A stretch of 64,000 nucleotides of DNA from UBA7236 sp044227505 (GCA_044227505.1 JBGAWP010000014.1:1-64000); one strand, 5' to 3'; numbered from the stretch's first letter, positions 7,421-17,568 are shown. Notes: generated by a model from the letters alone, not told the origin. Translations and numbers: made by a program.

Positions 7421-9508
7421 ATGAGAAAATTAATACTTTTATTTGCAACTGGTTTACTATCCGTGAGCTTGTTTGCACAGTCTGCAATTCAGACTAAAAC
7501 CCATGACAAGGCGGCTCTTATGGAGAAGTTCAAAACTGCTACAGCAGTACCTTATCATCCGGTTATGAAGGATGAAGCGACAGGCACACCAATTAACGGT
7601 GAAACTTTTTATGCAAAGTCCGGTTCACGTACTGGAACAAACGTTGGTGCAACAGGGTACGACCTTCAAACCAACTCTGCTGCAATGGATCGCGTTAGAG
7701 CATATGATGATGGATCAATTTCTGTCATTTTTACAGGATCAACTGTAGCAGATGGAGCTTGGGCCGACAGAGGAACTTTCTTCAATCATTATGATGGCGC
7801 AACATGGGGAGCTGCTCCAACCGTAAGAGTGGAAACACCTCGTTCCGGTTTTGGAAGTATCTATACTGTGATGGACCATGAGGTTGTTATCTCTCACGAC
7901 GGTGTTTTGATCAATATGAACGCTAACTCTGCAATTGGTAATACCGATTGGACAAGTCTTCCGGTATCAGGTCAGCATGCAGGTCTTTGGCCTCGTGCTT
8001 ATGTTCCTGCCGGAACTGATGATATCTATCTGGTAAGCCCTAATGCAGCTACACCAACTGCAATCAATTTTTCAAGATCTGATGATGGTGGCGCTACTTA
8101 TACTGTGTTAAACAGTACTTTACCTTTAGATGCTGGTACTTGTTTTGGATCATTATCTGCTGACTGTTACCAAATTGCAGTTGATGGTAATACCGTTTAC
8201 ATTCTTTACGGTTCTTCATGGACTAATCTTGTATTATTAACATCAACCTCCAACGGAGATCCTGGAACATGGACATCTCAAACAATTATCGAAACAGGTT
8301 TATGTAATTATCAAGGTGATCTTGATCAAACCTCAGATGTAAATGCCGATGGTATTGCTGATACTATTGAAACTACAGATGGTTTCCATGAAATGATCCT
8401 TGATGACGCCGGTATTCTTCATATTTGGTCAGGTTACTATTGGTTATATGATGATGATGTAGCTGAAGGATGGAGCTATTTCCCAAGTCTTTCAGGCTTA
8501 TGGTACTGGAATTCTACCATGGCTGCAGGTTCACCTATGTATATTGATGGTCTTTTAATTGACTGGGATGAGGATGGTGATTTCTTCTTAGGAATTGGCG
8601 CCGATCTAGGTATGTATGATGGAGTTACCTTTACTTCTATGCCGAATGCCTCAATTGACGAAGCAACAGGCCGTATTTATCTGATGTATACACATCCTAT
8701 TGAAAATACTGATTATTTCGATGATCCTACTGTTGAAGAAGCACAGTCTTTCCGCGATATTTTTGGAACTTATTCTGATGATGGTGGCCTTTCTTGGTCA
8801 GCACCAACAAATATGACCTATACAGCTCACGAACAATACGAAAGCGTATATCCATATTGCTACGACAGAGTAGTTGATGGTTGTGTTCATACAATCTGGA
8901 TGCAAGATCAGGAGCCAGGTACTTCACTTGACGTTGGACAAGTTGCTGCAGATGCATACGGTATGAATGATATGCAATACCGTTGTTTTGATGAAGCTCG
9001 TTTCAATCCTTATCCACCAACTGCTGAGTATGATTATACTCCTGATGGCGGTTTATTGAGCTTTACAAACCTTTCAGTTGATGCTGATACTTATGCTTGG
9101 GATTTTGGTGATGGCGGAACTTCCACATCTAAAAATCCATCTCACGTATATGCTGTTTCCGGTGATTACAACGTATGTTTAGTTGCGTCTAATAAATATG
9201 ATGATGACAATACTTGTAAAGTGATCACAGTAGACGCAGGAATTGCAGTAATTAATTACGCATTAAACCAAGCACTTTCTGTATTTCCAACACCTGCTAC
9301 AACAAATGTAACAGTTGAGGTTAACGGAAACTTCGGAACCCTATATGCTGAAATGTATAATGCATTAGGAGAGAAAGTAATTTCTACCTCTGCATTTACA
9401 GGTTCAGTAAATTTTGATGTTACTACTTTAGCTTCCGGTAATTATATCGTTAAAGTATCTGCACAAGATGGTGCATTTACTTCTCGTCAGATTACAGTTG
9501 GTAAATAA
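7421..9508 (+). CDS. T9SS-secreted protein with BNR/Asp-box propeller and PKD domain
   Basis: 695 residues with a clear signal peptide (MRKLILLFATGLLSVSLFAQ). The middle is a sialidase-like beta-propeller candidate with Asp-box motifs SDDGGATYT and SDDGGLSWSAP, plus DWDEDGDFFLGIGADL, which looks like a calcium loop. Residues about 540-605 form a PKD domain (YAWDFGDGGTSTSKNPSHVY). The last 80 residues are a type A T9SS sorting domain ending ITVGK. The protein should therefore be exported and either released or anchored to surface lipopolysaccharide. No catalytic residues of a true sialidase can be assigned. It is followed by a terminator and by a diverged copy of exactly the same length. Confidence 0.85.
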   Translation: MRKLILLFATGLLSVSLFAQSAIQTKTHDKAALMEKFKTATAVPYHPVMKDEATGTPINGETFYAKSGSRTGTNVGATGYDLQTNSAAMDRVRAYDDGSISVIFTGSTVADGAWADRGTFFNHYDGATWGAAPTVRVETPRSGFGSIYTVMDHEVVISHDGVLINMNANSAIGNTDWTSLPVSGQHAGLWPRAYVPAGTDDIYLVSPNAATPTAINFSRSDDGGATYTVLNSTLPLDAGTCFGSLSADCYQIAVDGNTVYILYGSSWTNLVLLTSTSNGDPGTWTSQTIIETGLCNYQGDLDQTSDVNADGIADTIETTDGFHEMILDDAGILHIWSGYYWLYDDDVAEGWSYFPSLSGLWYWNSTMAAGSPMYIDGLLIDWDEDGDFFLGIGADLGMYDGVTFTSMPNASIDEATGRIYLMYTHPIENTDYFDDPTVEEAQSFRDIFGTYSDDGGLSWSAPTNMTYTAHEQYESVYPYCYDRVVDGCVHTIWMQDQEPGTSLDVGQVAADAYGMNDMQYRCFDEARFNPYPPTAEYDYTPDGGLLSFTNLSVDADTYAWDFGDGGTSTSKNPSHVYAVSGDYNVCLVASNKYDDDNTCKVITVDAGIAVINYALNQALSVFPTPATTNVTVEVNGNFGTLYAEMYNALGEKVISTSAFTGSVNFDVTTLASGNYIVKVSAQDGAFTSRQITVGK

Positions 9509-9524
9509 TATTAACTTAAAATAA

Positions 9525-9563
9525 TTAACAAAAAACCCTCGCATTGCGGGGGTTTTTTGTTAA
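9525..9563 (+). terminator. Terminator between the twin T9SS cargo genes
   Basis: A strong symmetric hairpin: TTAACAAAAAACCC-TCGC and GCGGGGGTTTTTTGTTAA. The A/T tails on both sides allow it to work in either direction. Confidence 0.9.
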
Positions 9564-9653
9564 TTAACACAAAGGAAATCTTAAATGACATTATTCCGCT
9601 TTTAAATGTAAAAAGAAGAAATACTTTTCCGCCATTGTTTAAAAAAATAAACT

Positions 9654-11741
9654 ATGGCTATGAAAAAAATTGTTTACATCATCCTTGCCTTTTTCACCGT
9701 AAATAGTGTCAGGGCACAAAACGCTACTGCTGAAAAACAAACAGCATTAAAAAAAAATACGATTGCTGTATCTGATAAAAGTTATATGCAATACGCTAAA
9801 GACCAGGTTGGAATTCCTTTTGAAAATCAAAGCTTTTATAAATCTGGCAGTGACTCAAGAGTTGCAGGTGATTATGTAGGATATTCCTCTTACGATCTCG
9901 TAACCAATGCTTCCGCTCCAAATAGATTATTGGTTTATCCGGATAATACTGTTTCTGCTGCATGGACAGGTTCAACAAGCACTGCTGAAGCGCGCCTTGA
10001 CAGAGGAACTTTTTTTAATAGTTATGATGGCGCAAATTGGGGTTCAATTCCGGACACCAGGTTAGAGGATTACAGAACAGGATTTCCTGCAATGATAAAT
10101 GTTGGTGATCATGAAATGTATTTTGCACACGATGGATTAAATAATTTAGTGATTTTTAAAAATGATGCTACGGGTTCAACAAATTGGACCGAAGATGCTA
10201 ACTCGTTATTATTACATGGAACCTGGCCTCGTGCTGCATGTGCCGAAGGTTCAAATTATATTCATCTATTGGCAGCAAATGATGATGCCGCAAATGAAAA
10301 TGATTATATGTTATACTACAGATCATCCGATGGTGGTGCAACCTGGGATATTACACATTTTCGTTTACCGGGAATTGATACTGCAAACGGATATAGTATA
10401 ATGGGTGCCGAATGTTATACTATCCGTGCAATTGGTGATAATGTATATATTGCCGCCGGAGAAAATATCAATGACCTTGCTGTATGGAAATCTAATTCCA
10501 ACGGTGACATAGGTTCGTGGACAAGAACAAGATTAATGGAATGGCCTTTACCAAATTTTAATGGAAATACCATTTCAGATATTGATGCAGATGGAGTTGC
10601 TGATACAATTACTTCACAAGATGGAAATATTGCACTTGCAATTGATAATAGCGGAATGATGCATGTATGGACCGGCGCAACGCGTATTTTAGATGTTACT
10701 CCCGACGATGATGGTTGGAGTTATTTTCCAGGTGTGGTAGGTTTATGGTATTGGAATGAATCTTTTGGTGCCGATAGCTTACAATATCTCGATTTTACTT
10801 TAGTGGATTGGGATGAAGATGGCGACCCGTTTTTAGGTATAGGTGCAGACCTTCCAAATTATGGTTGCGGATTTACATCACAGGCTTCAGCTGCCGTTGA
10901 TCCACTCACAGGATATATTTATGTTGTTTATACCCATCCTGTAGAATTTACCGATTATTTTGATGATCCAACAGTTGCAGAAGCACAATCTTTCAGAGAT
11001 CTTTTTGGATTTTATTCTACCGATGGTGGATTAAGTTGGTCGCCACCCATTAATTTAACCTATGTTGCAGAACAGAATTACGAAAATGTAAGTCCTACTG
11101 TTTATTGGAGTACCATAAGTAATAAAGTACATGTTTTATGGCAACAAGATCAGGACCCCGGAACTTCAACAGAAACCACTTCGCCGGATGCAATAACAAT
11201 CGACAATGATATATTATATCGCGCCTTTGATTACAGCAGATTTGAACCCTACGATCCAACGGCTGAATATGATTATACCAATGCCGCAAATGTTTTCACA
11301 TTTAATAACCTGAGTGTGGATGCAGATACTTATAGTTGGGATTTTGGCGATGGATCAACCAGTACACAATTCGAACCTCTGCATATTTATACAACAACCG
11401 GAAGTTTTTTGGTGTGCTTAAATGCGGAAAACAAATACGGCGATGATCAAAGTTGCAAAACAATTGAGGTAACCCAAACAGCAATAGTTGATCCGGAACA
11501 GGTATTGAACATTAATATATTTCCAACTTTAACTACAGGTGTTATTCATATTGAAACTTCTCAATTATATGAAGATCTGAATGTGGAGGTGTATAATACA
11601 TTAGGTCAAAAATTAACTTCTGATATTTTAAACGGAACTTCAAATCAAATTAATATTTCCGACTTGAATTCCGGAGAATATCTGTTAAGATTTATTTCTC
11701 ATAGCGCAGTAACGGTAAAGCAGATTACCTTAATTAAATAG
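9654..11741 (+). CDS. T9SS-secreted protein, paralogue of the upstream gene
   Basis: 695 residues, the same length as the gene at 7421 and collinear with it: signal peptide (KKIVYIILAFFTVNSVRAQ), Asp-box motifs SSDGGATWD and STDGGLSWSPP, the loop DWDEDGDPFLGIGADL, the conserved run YFDDPTVAEAQSFRDLFGFY, a PKD domain (YSWDFGDGSTSTQFEPLHIY) and a sorting domain ending ITLIK. An alternative start is the second Met (9660). Only about half of the residues match its twin, so the duplication is old, yet no net length change has occurred. It presumably shares the twin's surface or extracellular role, which is unknown. Terminator at 11770. Confidence 0.85.
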   Translation: MAMKKIVYIILAFFTVNSVRAQNATAEKQTALKKNTIAVSDKSYMQYAKDQVGIPFENQSFYKSGSDSRVAGDYVGYSSYDLVTNASAPNRLLVYPDNTVSAAWTGSTSTAEARLDRGTFFNSYDGANWGSIPDTRLEDYRTGFPAMINVGDHEMYFAHDGLNNLVIFKNDATGSTNWTEDANSLLLHGTWPRAACAEGSNYIHLLAANDDAANENDYMLYYRSSDGGATWDITHFRLPGIDTANGYSIMGAECYTIRAIGDNVYIAAGENINDLAVWKSNSNGDIGSWTRTRLMEWPLPNFNGNTISDIDADGVADTITSQDGNIALAIDNSGMMHVWTGATRILDVTPDDDGWSYFPGVVGLWYWNESFGADSLQYLDFTLVDWDEDGDPFLGIGADLPNYGCGFTSQASAAVDPLTGYIYVVYTHPVEFTDYFDDPTVAEAQSFRDLFGFYSTDGGLSWSPPINLTYVAEQNYENVSPTVYWSTISNKVHVLWQQDQDPGTSTETTSPDAITIDNDILYRAFDYSRFEPYDPTAEYDYTNAANVFTFNNLSVDADTYSWDFGDGSTSTQFEPLHIYTTTGSFLVCLNAENKYGDDQSCKTIEVTQTAIVDPEQVLNINIFPTLTTGVIHIETSQLYEDLNVEVYNTLGQKLTSDILNGTSNQINISDLNSGEYLLRFISHSAVTVKQITLIK

Positions 11742-11769
11742 TGATCGCTTTATTCATTTTGATGTGGGT

Positions 11770-11795
11770 CCCGCCGTATGGCGGGATTTTTTTTT
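11770..11795 (+). terminator. Terminator after the second twin
   Basis: CCCGCC-GTAT-GGCGGG followed by ATTTTTTTTT; a textbook intrinsic terminator. Confidence 0.95.
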
Positions 11796-12058
11796 CGTGG
11801 CTGCAAAGGCAGTGTCTTCACACAATTAAAATAAACTAGCCGTGATACGCCGCCGATCTATGTTACAGCAGCGTATCACCATCACTAAAATGCAAATGCA
11901 GTGTCTTCACATGGTACAGCAGCGTCTCACCATTTTTCAAACATTGATAGTAAGTCCAAATCATTATATAAGATATATCAAACTGTTATTATTTCCTTGT
12001 GAAGTCACTGCTGCGGCAGTCTAGAGGTGAAGACACTGCTGTAACAGTTGTGGAGCTC
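11796..12058. repeat. Intergenic patch of GCAGTGTCTTCAC repeats
   Basis: This stretch holds four copies of one 13-bp word: GCAGTGTCTTCAC at 11809-11821 and 11898-11910, and in inverted orientation at 11999-12011 (one change) and 12027-12039. A fifth, inverted copy is at 13661-13673 beyond the next gene. Between them is a hairpin with arms GTGATACGC (11842-11850) and GCGTATCAC (11871-11879), and ACAGCAGCGT(A/C)TCACCAT occurs twice. No gene is seen. Confidence 0.8.
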
Positions 12059-13477
12059 TTAATGTTGAACTATAAATTTACCGATCCCAATTGGTTGTGA
12101 TTCTGCATCAAAAAACCGGATGATATAAAATCCATTTTCAAAACCACCGATACCAATGGTGTTATTAAATTCAGTACTGTAAATTAATCGACCGTTAAGA
12201 TCAATAATTTCACATCTATCCCATCCAATATTGTTTTGAATCTGAATAAGTTGATCAGCAGGATTTGGAGAGATCTCTATGTCGGATAAATTATAGTCGG
12301 TTTCGAAAATTGTAACATAGGGAATTGCATCCCATTCCAAAATAGTTATCCCGCCAATATTGGAATAATAGGGTATCTGCACAACTTCATTATTTACTAA
12401 GGCCAATGATACATAATTATCATGCACATCCACACCCCATGCTACTATGCTGTCAAATTCATTAATATACTCTCCAACCAAAACCGGATTCTCCCTGTTT
12501 GTAATATCAAATATCAATAACTCTGAATCGCCACCGGAAACAAATAATAAACTATCGCCCACAACTTCAATTTCGTTTGTATGACCGGGTCTGCCTATCC
12601 AATTACTGCTATCACAATCCCATGGATTAAACCAATAAATTGTTTCCATATCTTCATCAGCAATATCAACAACATCCAATCCACACATGTCAACCGGTAT
12701 ATATGCATAGTGATCAACAATAACAATATTATTATAAGCAGATTGTGCAATATCCTCAATTCCCGTATTTACATATTTACCAATTTCCACCGGATTTTCT
12801 TTGTCACTTATATCTATCATGCGCAATCCACCGGCATCATTTGCAACCATCAGTTTATCAGTTCCATATAAAGCTAACCCCCTTGCATTTGGAGTGGAAA
12901 ATAATCCTGCAACTTCCGGAAAATCCGGATCAGGCAAAATGGAAGAAATAAATTTGATATTATTTTTATTATTTACATCTAATAAAATCACTCCATCATC
13001 CATTGCTCCCAAATAAGCAAATTCCCCATCTGAAATAGCAATGGCAGCTCCTTCATCAAAAATAATAGTATCCCAGATATCGGTGATCTCTGGATTTGCA
13101 GGATTACTTAAATCTAAAATAGCCAATCCGGGTTTTTGCGGAAAAAATCCATCATAACCTCCCAGAGAACAATACAGATAATTTCCTGTTTGTTTTAGAT
13201 TTGTTGGCAATAATCCATTTAAAGAAGCGGTGGAGATAGTATCAACCGGTACAGGAGCATTAATATCACTGATATCAAAAGTTACAATACCCAATTCGCG
13301 ACATGCAGAATAAATATAGGGTGCATCATTCTTATTAAATACCGAAGTATATGCTGAATACGGCAGAAAGGGGTGATCAAAATAATATTCGGAAATATAA
13401 CTGATATTTACAGTATCTGTTTGGGCATTAATATTAAATGCTTTTATCAAAAGTAGAGTAAATGCTAATTTTTTCAT
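12059..13477 (-). CDS. LVIVD-repeat T9SS-secreted protein
   Basis: 472 residues with a signal peptide (MKKLAFTLLLIKAFNINAQ). At least four LVIVD-type repeats are visible: LAILDLSNPANPEI, LLDVNNKNNIKFIS, LRMIDISDKENPVEIGKY and LLIFDITNRENPVLVGEY. They should form a seven-bladed beta-propeller-like surface used for protein or glycan interaction. The last ~75 residues are a T9SS sorting domain (IEISPNPADQLIQIQNN ... FYIIRFF). The gene is convergent with the twin cargos. On both sides lie the 13-bp GTGAAGACACTGC repeats. Substrate unknown. Confidence 0.85.
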   Translation of the reverse strand: MKKLAFTLLLIKAFNINAQTDTVNISYISEYYFDHPFLPYSAYTSVFNKNDAPYIYSACRELGIVTFDISDINAPVPVDTISTASLNGLLPTNLKQTGNYLYCSLGGYDGFFPQKPGLAILDLSNPANPEITDIWDTIIFDEGAAIAISDGEFAYLGAMDDGVILLDVNNKNNIKFISSILPDPDFPEVAGLFSTPNARGLALYGTDKLMVANDAGGLRMIDISDKENPVEIGKYVNTGIEDIAQSAYNNIVIVDHYAYIPVDMCGLDVVDIADEDMETIYWFNPWDCDSSNWIGRPGHTNEIEVVGDSLLFVSGGDSELLIFDITNRENPVLVGEYINEFDSIVAWGVDVHDNYVSLALVNNEVVQIPYYSNIGGITILEWDAIPYVTIFETDYNLSDIEISPNPADQLIQIQNNIGWDRCEIIDLNGRLIYSTEFNNTIGIGGFENGFYIIRFFDAESQPIGIGKFIVQH

Positions 13478-13660
13478 TTTGGTAAATTAGATTTAATAAA
13501 GTTAATAGTTTTTTTTGGAAATTTAATTGAGACATTTCCCACCTGCTGTTTTACGACCAATTCAAAAATTCGAGTCAGATGCATCTCACTATTTTACTAC
13601 CATCAGAGATTACCACTATCCATTAAAATATATTCCATTGCACATGTTTCCAATTTCCTT

Positions 13661-13673
13661 GTGAAGACACTGC
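13661..13673. repeat. Fifth copy of the GTGAAGACACTGC word
   Basis: An exact inverted match to the words at 11809 and 11898, and here it shares the preceding TTTCCTT with the copy at 11999. It lies 5' of the LVIVD gene, so the gene is bracketed by the repeat. Confidence 0.7.
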
Positions 13674-13761
13674 CGAAGCTATTCCGAATCGCCCAAAAAT
13701 ATGTATATTTGTTAATACAGAGAATATAAACAGGTATTCAATTTAAACTATCTTTACCCTT

Positions 13762-14580
13762 ATGAACCACATACAATTTCTGTTCGGAATGTTATGCTTG
13801 ATACCGTTGACTGCAGCCGCTCAAACCGGCTATAGTGATGCTGGAAGCAGGACAAATGCAATGGGAAACGCTTCGGTAACTTTACAGGATGTTTATAGTG
13901 CACAAAACAATCCTTCGGCATTGGCTTTCGTTGAAGATATCACCGCAGGCATTAGTACCCAAAACTATTTCCTGGTAGAGGGTGGAATTGCAGCGCATCA
14001 CGGTGTATTTGCTTTACCCTTTAAAGATCAGGGTGTGTTTGGTGCCAGTATAAATTATTTTGGCGACAATACTTTTAATCAAACTCAAATTGGAATCGGT
14101 TACGGAAGAAAATTGGCAGAAAATGTCTCCATCGGTTTGCAATTAGATTATGTTGGGACAAAAACAATTGAAGTTGGCAGCGGAACAGCATTCACATTCG
14201 ATATTGGAATCTTATATAAACCGGTTAAAAGTCTCACGATAGGAGCAAAAACATTTAATCCGATACGCGCAAAAACCGGGTTAACTTATGAGGAGGAATT
14301 GCCTTCCATTATTAATGTTGGTATTGCTTATCAACCTTCAGAAAAATTATTGATCTGTCTTGAAGGTGAACAAACCATTAATGATGACCTCAGGGCAAAA
14401 GGTGGCATGGAATATCATATTGTTGAACAATTGTATTTGAGAGGAGGATATATTTCAAATCCCTCTATGTTCACCACAGGTGTGGGTGTTAAGATCAAGG
14501 AGTTAAAACTGGACCTCAGCGCACAAATTCATCAACAACTCGGACTTACACCGGGCCTCGGACTGAGTTATAAATTTTGA
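13762..14580 (+). CDS. Outer-membrane protein, PorV/PorQ-like barrel candidate
   Basis: 272 residues with a signal peptide (MNHIQFLFGMLCLIPLTAAAQ). The opening SRTNAMGNASVTLQDVYSAQ followed by NNPSALAF is the pattern seen in PorV/PorQ/FadL-like Bacteroidota barrels, and the C-terminus GLGLSYKF ends in the Phe needed for BAM insertion. Alternating strands run through the protein. PorV and PorQ are T9SS partners, but this protein is shorter than PorV and may be a general family member. It precedes an HhH/barrel gene by 3 to 72 bases, so the two are probably co-transcribed. Confidence 0.6.
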   Translation: MNHIQFLFGMLCLIPLTAAAQTGYSDAGSRTNAMGNASVTLQDVYSAQNNPSALAFVEDITAGISTQNYFLVEGGIAAHHGVFALPFKDQGVFGASINYFGDNTFNQTQIGIGYGRKLAENVSIGLQLDYVGTKTIEVGSGTAFTFDIGILYKPVKSLTIGAKTFNPIRAKTGLTYEEELPSIINVGIAYQPSEKLLICLEGEQTINDDLRAKGGMEYHIVEQLYLRGGYISNPSMFTTGVGVKIKELKLDLSAQIHQQLGLTPGLGLSYKF

Positions 14581-14652
14581 TCCATGCAACAAAAAAACCA
14601 TGATATCAAATGTAAAACAATAGGTTCCGGTATTTGGGAAATTTTTAAGGAT

Positions 14653-16734
14653 ATGCGTGTTCTTACCATTTTATTGTTCCTTTTACTTCAATTTAATTAT
14701 GCCATTTTATCAGCGCAGGAAAATAATGGAGAAGGCAGGTTATTAGAAGGAGATATTTTGGAGGATGCTGCTGAAAAGATTGACAATACCGATATTTCTA
14801 TCGATACCTATCAGGAAAATCTGAATGCGCTGTTAAAAAATCCTATCAATATTAATAAAGCAACAGGAACAGAATTGCGCAACACCACTTTATTTACCGA
14901 GTTGCAAATTCGCGATCTGTTACGACACATTGAAGCTTATGGCGAGATCGTAAATATTTACGAATTGCAAACAATTGCTTCATTCTCCACAGAGGATATT
15001 AATTATTTAAAACCATTTATATCCTTTAGTGGCAACAATAAACCTTCGGAACCATTTATAAGACAATTATATTTGGGTGATTATCAATATTTTTTTCGCG
15101 TGGGACGATATATCGAACTACAGGATGGATATGTGGAGGATAGTTTAGGTGCCACCTCCTATTATGGAAATAATTATCGCATCTATACACGATTGCGCTA
15201 CAATTACAACAATAAATTAAGTTACGGCATCACTGCAGAAAAAGATGCGGGGGAAGCAATTTTCGGTCCCTCACAACCGCAGGGATTTGATTATTATTCT
15301 GCACATTTTTTTAAAAAGGGTACAGGAAGATTAAAAGCACTTGCTTTAGGAGATTACGAATTGCGTATGGGTCAGGGATTAATTATGTGGAGTGGATTTG
15401 GTTTCGGAAAAAGTGTATACCCTGTTGCCGTAAGAAGAGCTGGTCCAGTGCTTGATGCTTATACTTCCACCAATGAAAACAGATTCATGCGAGGCGCCGG
15501 TGCAACATATGCATTTAAAAATGTATACGTAACTGCTTTTGCATCCTATAAAAATTTAGATGCAAATGTTTCTTTAATTGATACAACAGATGAGGAAGTT
15601 TTGCAAGTATCCAATATTGACGACAGCGGATTACATAGAACAGATAATGAATTGGAAAATAAAAATGCAATTCAGGAAACTGTTACAGGATTTGATGTTA
15701 CCTATTACAAAGGTCAATTTAATTTAGGCATTTCTGCCGTGTATTTTCATCTTTCCACACCGTTGATCAAAACACCTGATCTTTATAATGTTTATGATTT
15801 TACGGGAACTGATCTAATAAACAGCAGTGTACATTATAATTTTTTGTGGCGGAATATTTTATTATTTGGAGAGGCGGCTGTTAGCGACAATTTAAAAGGT
15901 GCTGCGTTAACTGGTTTGATAATGCCGCTTGATCCAAAAATAGATATTGCAATAGTGCATCGCTATTTTTCTCCCGAATATCAAACACTTTATGCAGAAA
16001 CTTTCTCAGATGGACCAACTCCGCAAAATGAAAGAGGCACTTATTTCGGCACAGAAATTAAACCCATTCGAGGTTGGAAATTCAGTGGATATGTGGATGT
16101 ATACAAACATCAATGGCTCGAATTTCGGACAGATGCTCCTTCCTATGGAACAGATATATTAACCCAGGTTTCATGGCAACCTTCAAGATCATTTGAAACA
16201 TATTTAAGGTTTAAAAGAGAAATCAGCGACAGAAATGTTTCGTCTGATCTGATTGAAGATGATGTTGTATTAAATGAAATTACAGAATTAGAAAAAGCAA
16301 CAATTCGCTGGCATGCCGATTATGACGTAAGTAAAGCACTTACCTTAAAATCGAGAATTGAAGTGAGTTTTTACGACGAACAATTAGGTCTGCCGGAAAA
16401 AGGTTATCTCGCTTTCCAGGATTTTAATTATCATCCGATGAGCAGCCCTTTTGGTTTTGCAACACGATTTGCCATTTTTAATACCGACAGTTATAATACC
16501 AGAATTTACACTTACGAAACAGAAGTGTTATATGCATATTCCATTATTGGTTTAGCAGGACATGGAACAAGAACATATTTATTGGTAACCTACTCTCCTA
16601 CTAAATGGATGGACATTTGGGCTAGAGTTAGTAATACCTGGTATTCTGGAATGGATGAAATTGGAAGTGGAGATAATACTTTTCCGGGATCTACCAGAAG
16701 TGACTTTAAATTGCAGGTGAGATTGAAATGGTGA
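14653..16734 (+). CDS. Helix-hairpin-helix outer-membrane barrel protein
   Basis: About 693 residues from the Met that begins a good signal peptide (MRVLTILLFLLLQFNYAILS). The frame opens earlier at 14584, 3 bases after the preceding gene, and that start cannot be excluded. After the signal comes a ComEA-like helix-hairpin-helix region (NPININKATGTELRNTTLF ... YGEIVNIYELQTI), then about 550 residues of beta-barrel-like sequence ending FKLQVRLKW with a terminal Trp. Proteins with this layout recur in Bacteroidota next to a small barrel gene. A role in DNA binding or uptake at the outer membrane is only a guess from the HhH. TTGACAA heptamers follow 9 bases after the stop. Confidence 0.7.
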   Translation: MRVLTILLFLLLQFNYAILSAQENNGEGRLLEGDILEDAAEKIDNTDISIDTYQENLNALLKNPININKATGTELRNTTLFTELQIRDLLRHIEAYGEIVNIYELQTIASFSTEDINYLKPFISFSGNNKPSEPFIRQLYLGDYQYFFRVGRYIELQDGYVEDSLGATSYYGNNYRIYTRLRYNYNNKLSYGITAEKDAGEAIFGPSQPQGFDYYSAHFFKKGTGRLKALALGDYELRMGQGLIMWSGFGFGKSVYPVAVRRAGPVLDAYTSTNENRFMRGAGATYAFKNVYVTAFASYKNLDANVSLIDTTDEEVLQVSNIDDSGLHRTDNELENKNAIQETVTGFDVTYYKGQFNLGISAVYFHLSTPLIKTPDLYNVYDFTGTDLINSSVHYNFLWRNILLFGEAAVSDNLKGAALTGLIMPLDPKIDIAIVHRYFSPEYQTLYAETFSDGPTPQNERGTYFGTEIKPIRGWKFSGYVDVYKHQWLEFRTDAPSYGTDILTQVSWQPSRSFETYLRFKREISDRNVSSDLIEDDVVLNEITELEKATIRWHADYDVSKALTLKSRIEVSFYDEQLGLPEKGYLAFQDFNYHPMSSPFGFATRFAIFNTDSYNTRIYTYETEVLYAYSIIGLAGHGTRTYLLVTYSPTKWMDIWARVSNTWYSGMDEIGSGDNTFPGSTRSDFKLQVRLKW

Positions 16735-16743
16735 GAAAAATAA

Positions 16744-16766
16744 TTGACAATTGACAATTGACAATT
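16744..16766. repeat. Heptamer array TTGACAA
   Basis: Three words of TTGACAA plus TT, 9 bases after the stop of the HhH barrel gene and on its coding strand. The same word, inverted, closes mazG and the serine hydrolase and lies upstream of GNAT's 3' end. Confidence 0.85.
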
Positions 16767-16830
16767 TAAAAAACCGGGGGATGATCAATACGCGGCTACA
16801 GGTCAAATTAACCACCTAATTAATTACAAA

Positions 16831-16868
16831 TCAAACGACCTTCCTTATAATTAAGACAGGTCGTTTGA
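16831..16868. terminator. Bidirectional terminator between convergent genes
   Basis: TCAAACGACCT at 16831 pairs with AGGTCGTTTGA at 16858-16868. It lies between the plus-strand HhH gene and the minus-strand RDD gene. Confidence 0.8.
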
Positions 16869-16885
16869 AATTTTAGGTTTAATTA

Positions 16886-17428
16886 TCAATTTAATGCTGC
16901 GTCTTTTTTTATAACAACTGTGTTTGCGATCTTATCATGTAATGCCTGATGATTTTTATCAAACAAAGCAAATAAATATCCCAACATTAAAATAAAGGTG
17001 GAAAATACCTTTCCTACGAACCGTATAAATGCGGCAGCAATATTAACTTTGCTTCCATCTTTTTTCAACACTCTTATTCCTGCTATAAGCTTACCAATAC
17101 TACCGCCGAATAATCCTTCAAAAAATACAAAATACAGCATTGGAATTAATAAAAAACCCACAATAGCATGTAACCGAAAATGATTCACAAAATTTTTCAA
17201 ATAGATATTTCTGTGATTATCCAGTACAATTGGTTCAAAATAGGCAAAAAACTGATAATTATCCATCAGGCTTGGCCTTCCTTCATCACCCGATTCATTA
17301 AATGACGGGGGACTTTTACCCATGCTTATAAATAAGAATGAGCCGATTACAATTGCCAATAGAAAAGAATCGACAATGAGTGCAAGAAACCTCCTTGAGA
17401 TCTTTGCATAAGGATACGTAATAGTCAA
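16886..17428 (-). CDS. RDD-family membrane protein
   Basis: 180 residues. The N-terminus RRFLALIVDSFLLAIVIG is the RDD signature (Arg then Asp around the first membrane helix). A second segment (LHAIVGFLLIPMLYFVFFEGLFGGSIGKLIAGIRV) and a third (FILMLGYLFALFDKNHQALHDKIANTVVI) complete the three-helix RDD fold with the conserved HQALHDKIA tail. RDD proteins are inner-membrane proteins; some act as Na+/H+ antiporters or in lipid or protein handling. The next gene upstream (17569) is a paralogue, so the pair arose by tandem duplication. Confidence 0.85.
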   Translation of the reverse strand: MTITYPYAKISRRFLALIVDSFLLAIVIGSFLFISMGKSPPSFNESGDEGRPSLMDNYQFFAYFEPIVLDNHRNIYLKNFVNHFRLHAIVGFLLIPMLYFVFFEGLFGGSIGKLIAGIRVLKKDGSKVNIAAAFIRFVGKVFSTFILMLGYLFALFDKNHQALHDKIANTVVIKKDAALN

Positions 17429-17568
17429 AGTGTGTGTGTTTAAATTATTAAATATCTTAAAAAATAAAATATAGCCCTATAAGAACATTTTATAATATAG
17501 ATTTAATTACCCATTGAAAAAACAATGGACAATATTGCGAGGAGAATATTTAGTAAGCCAGGGAACCT

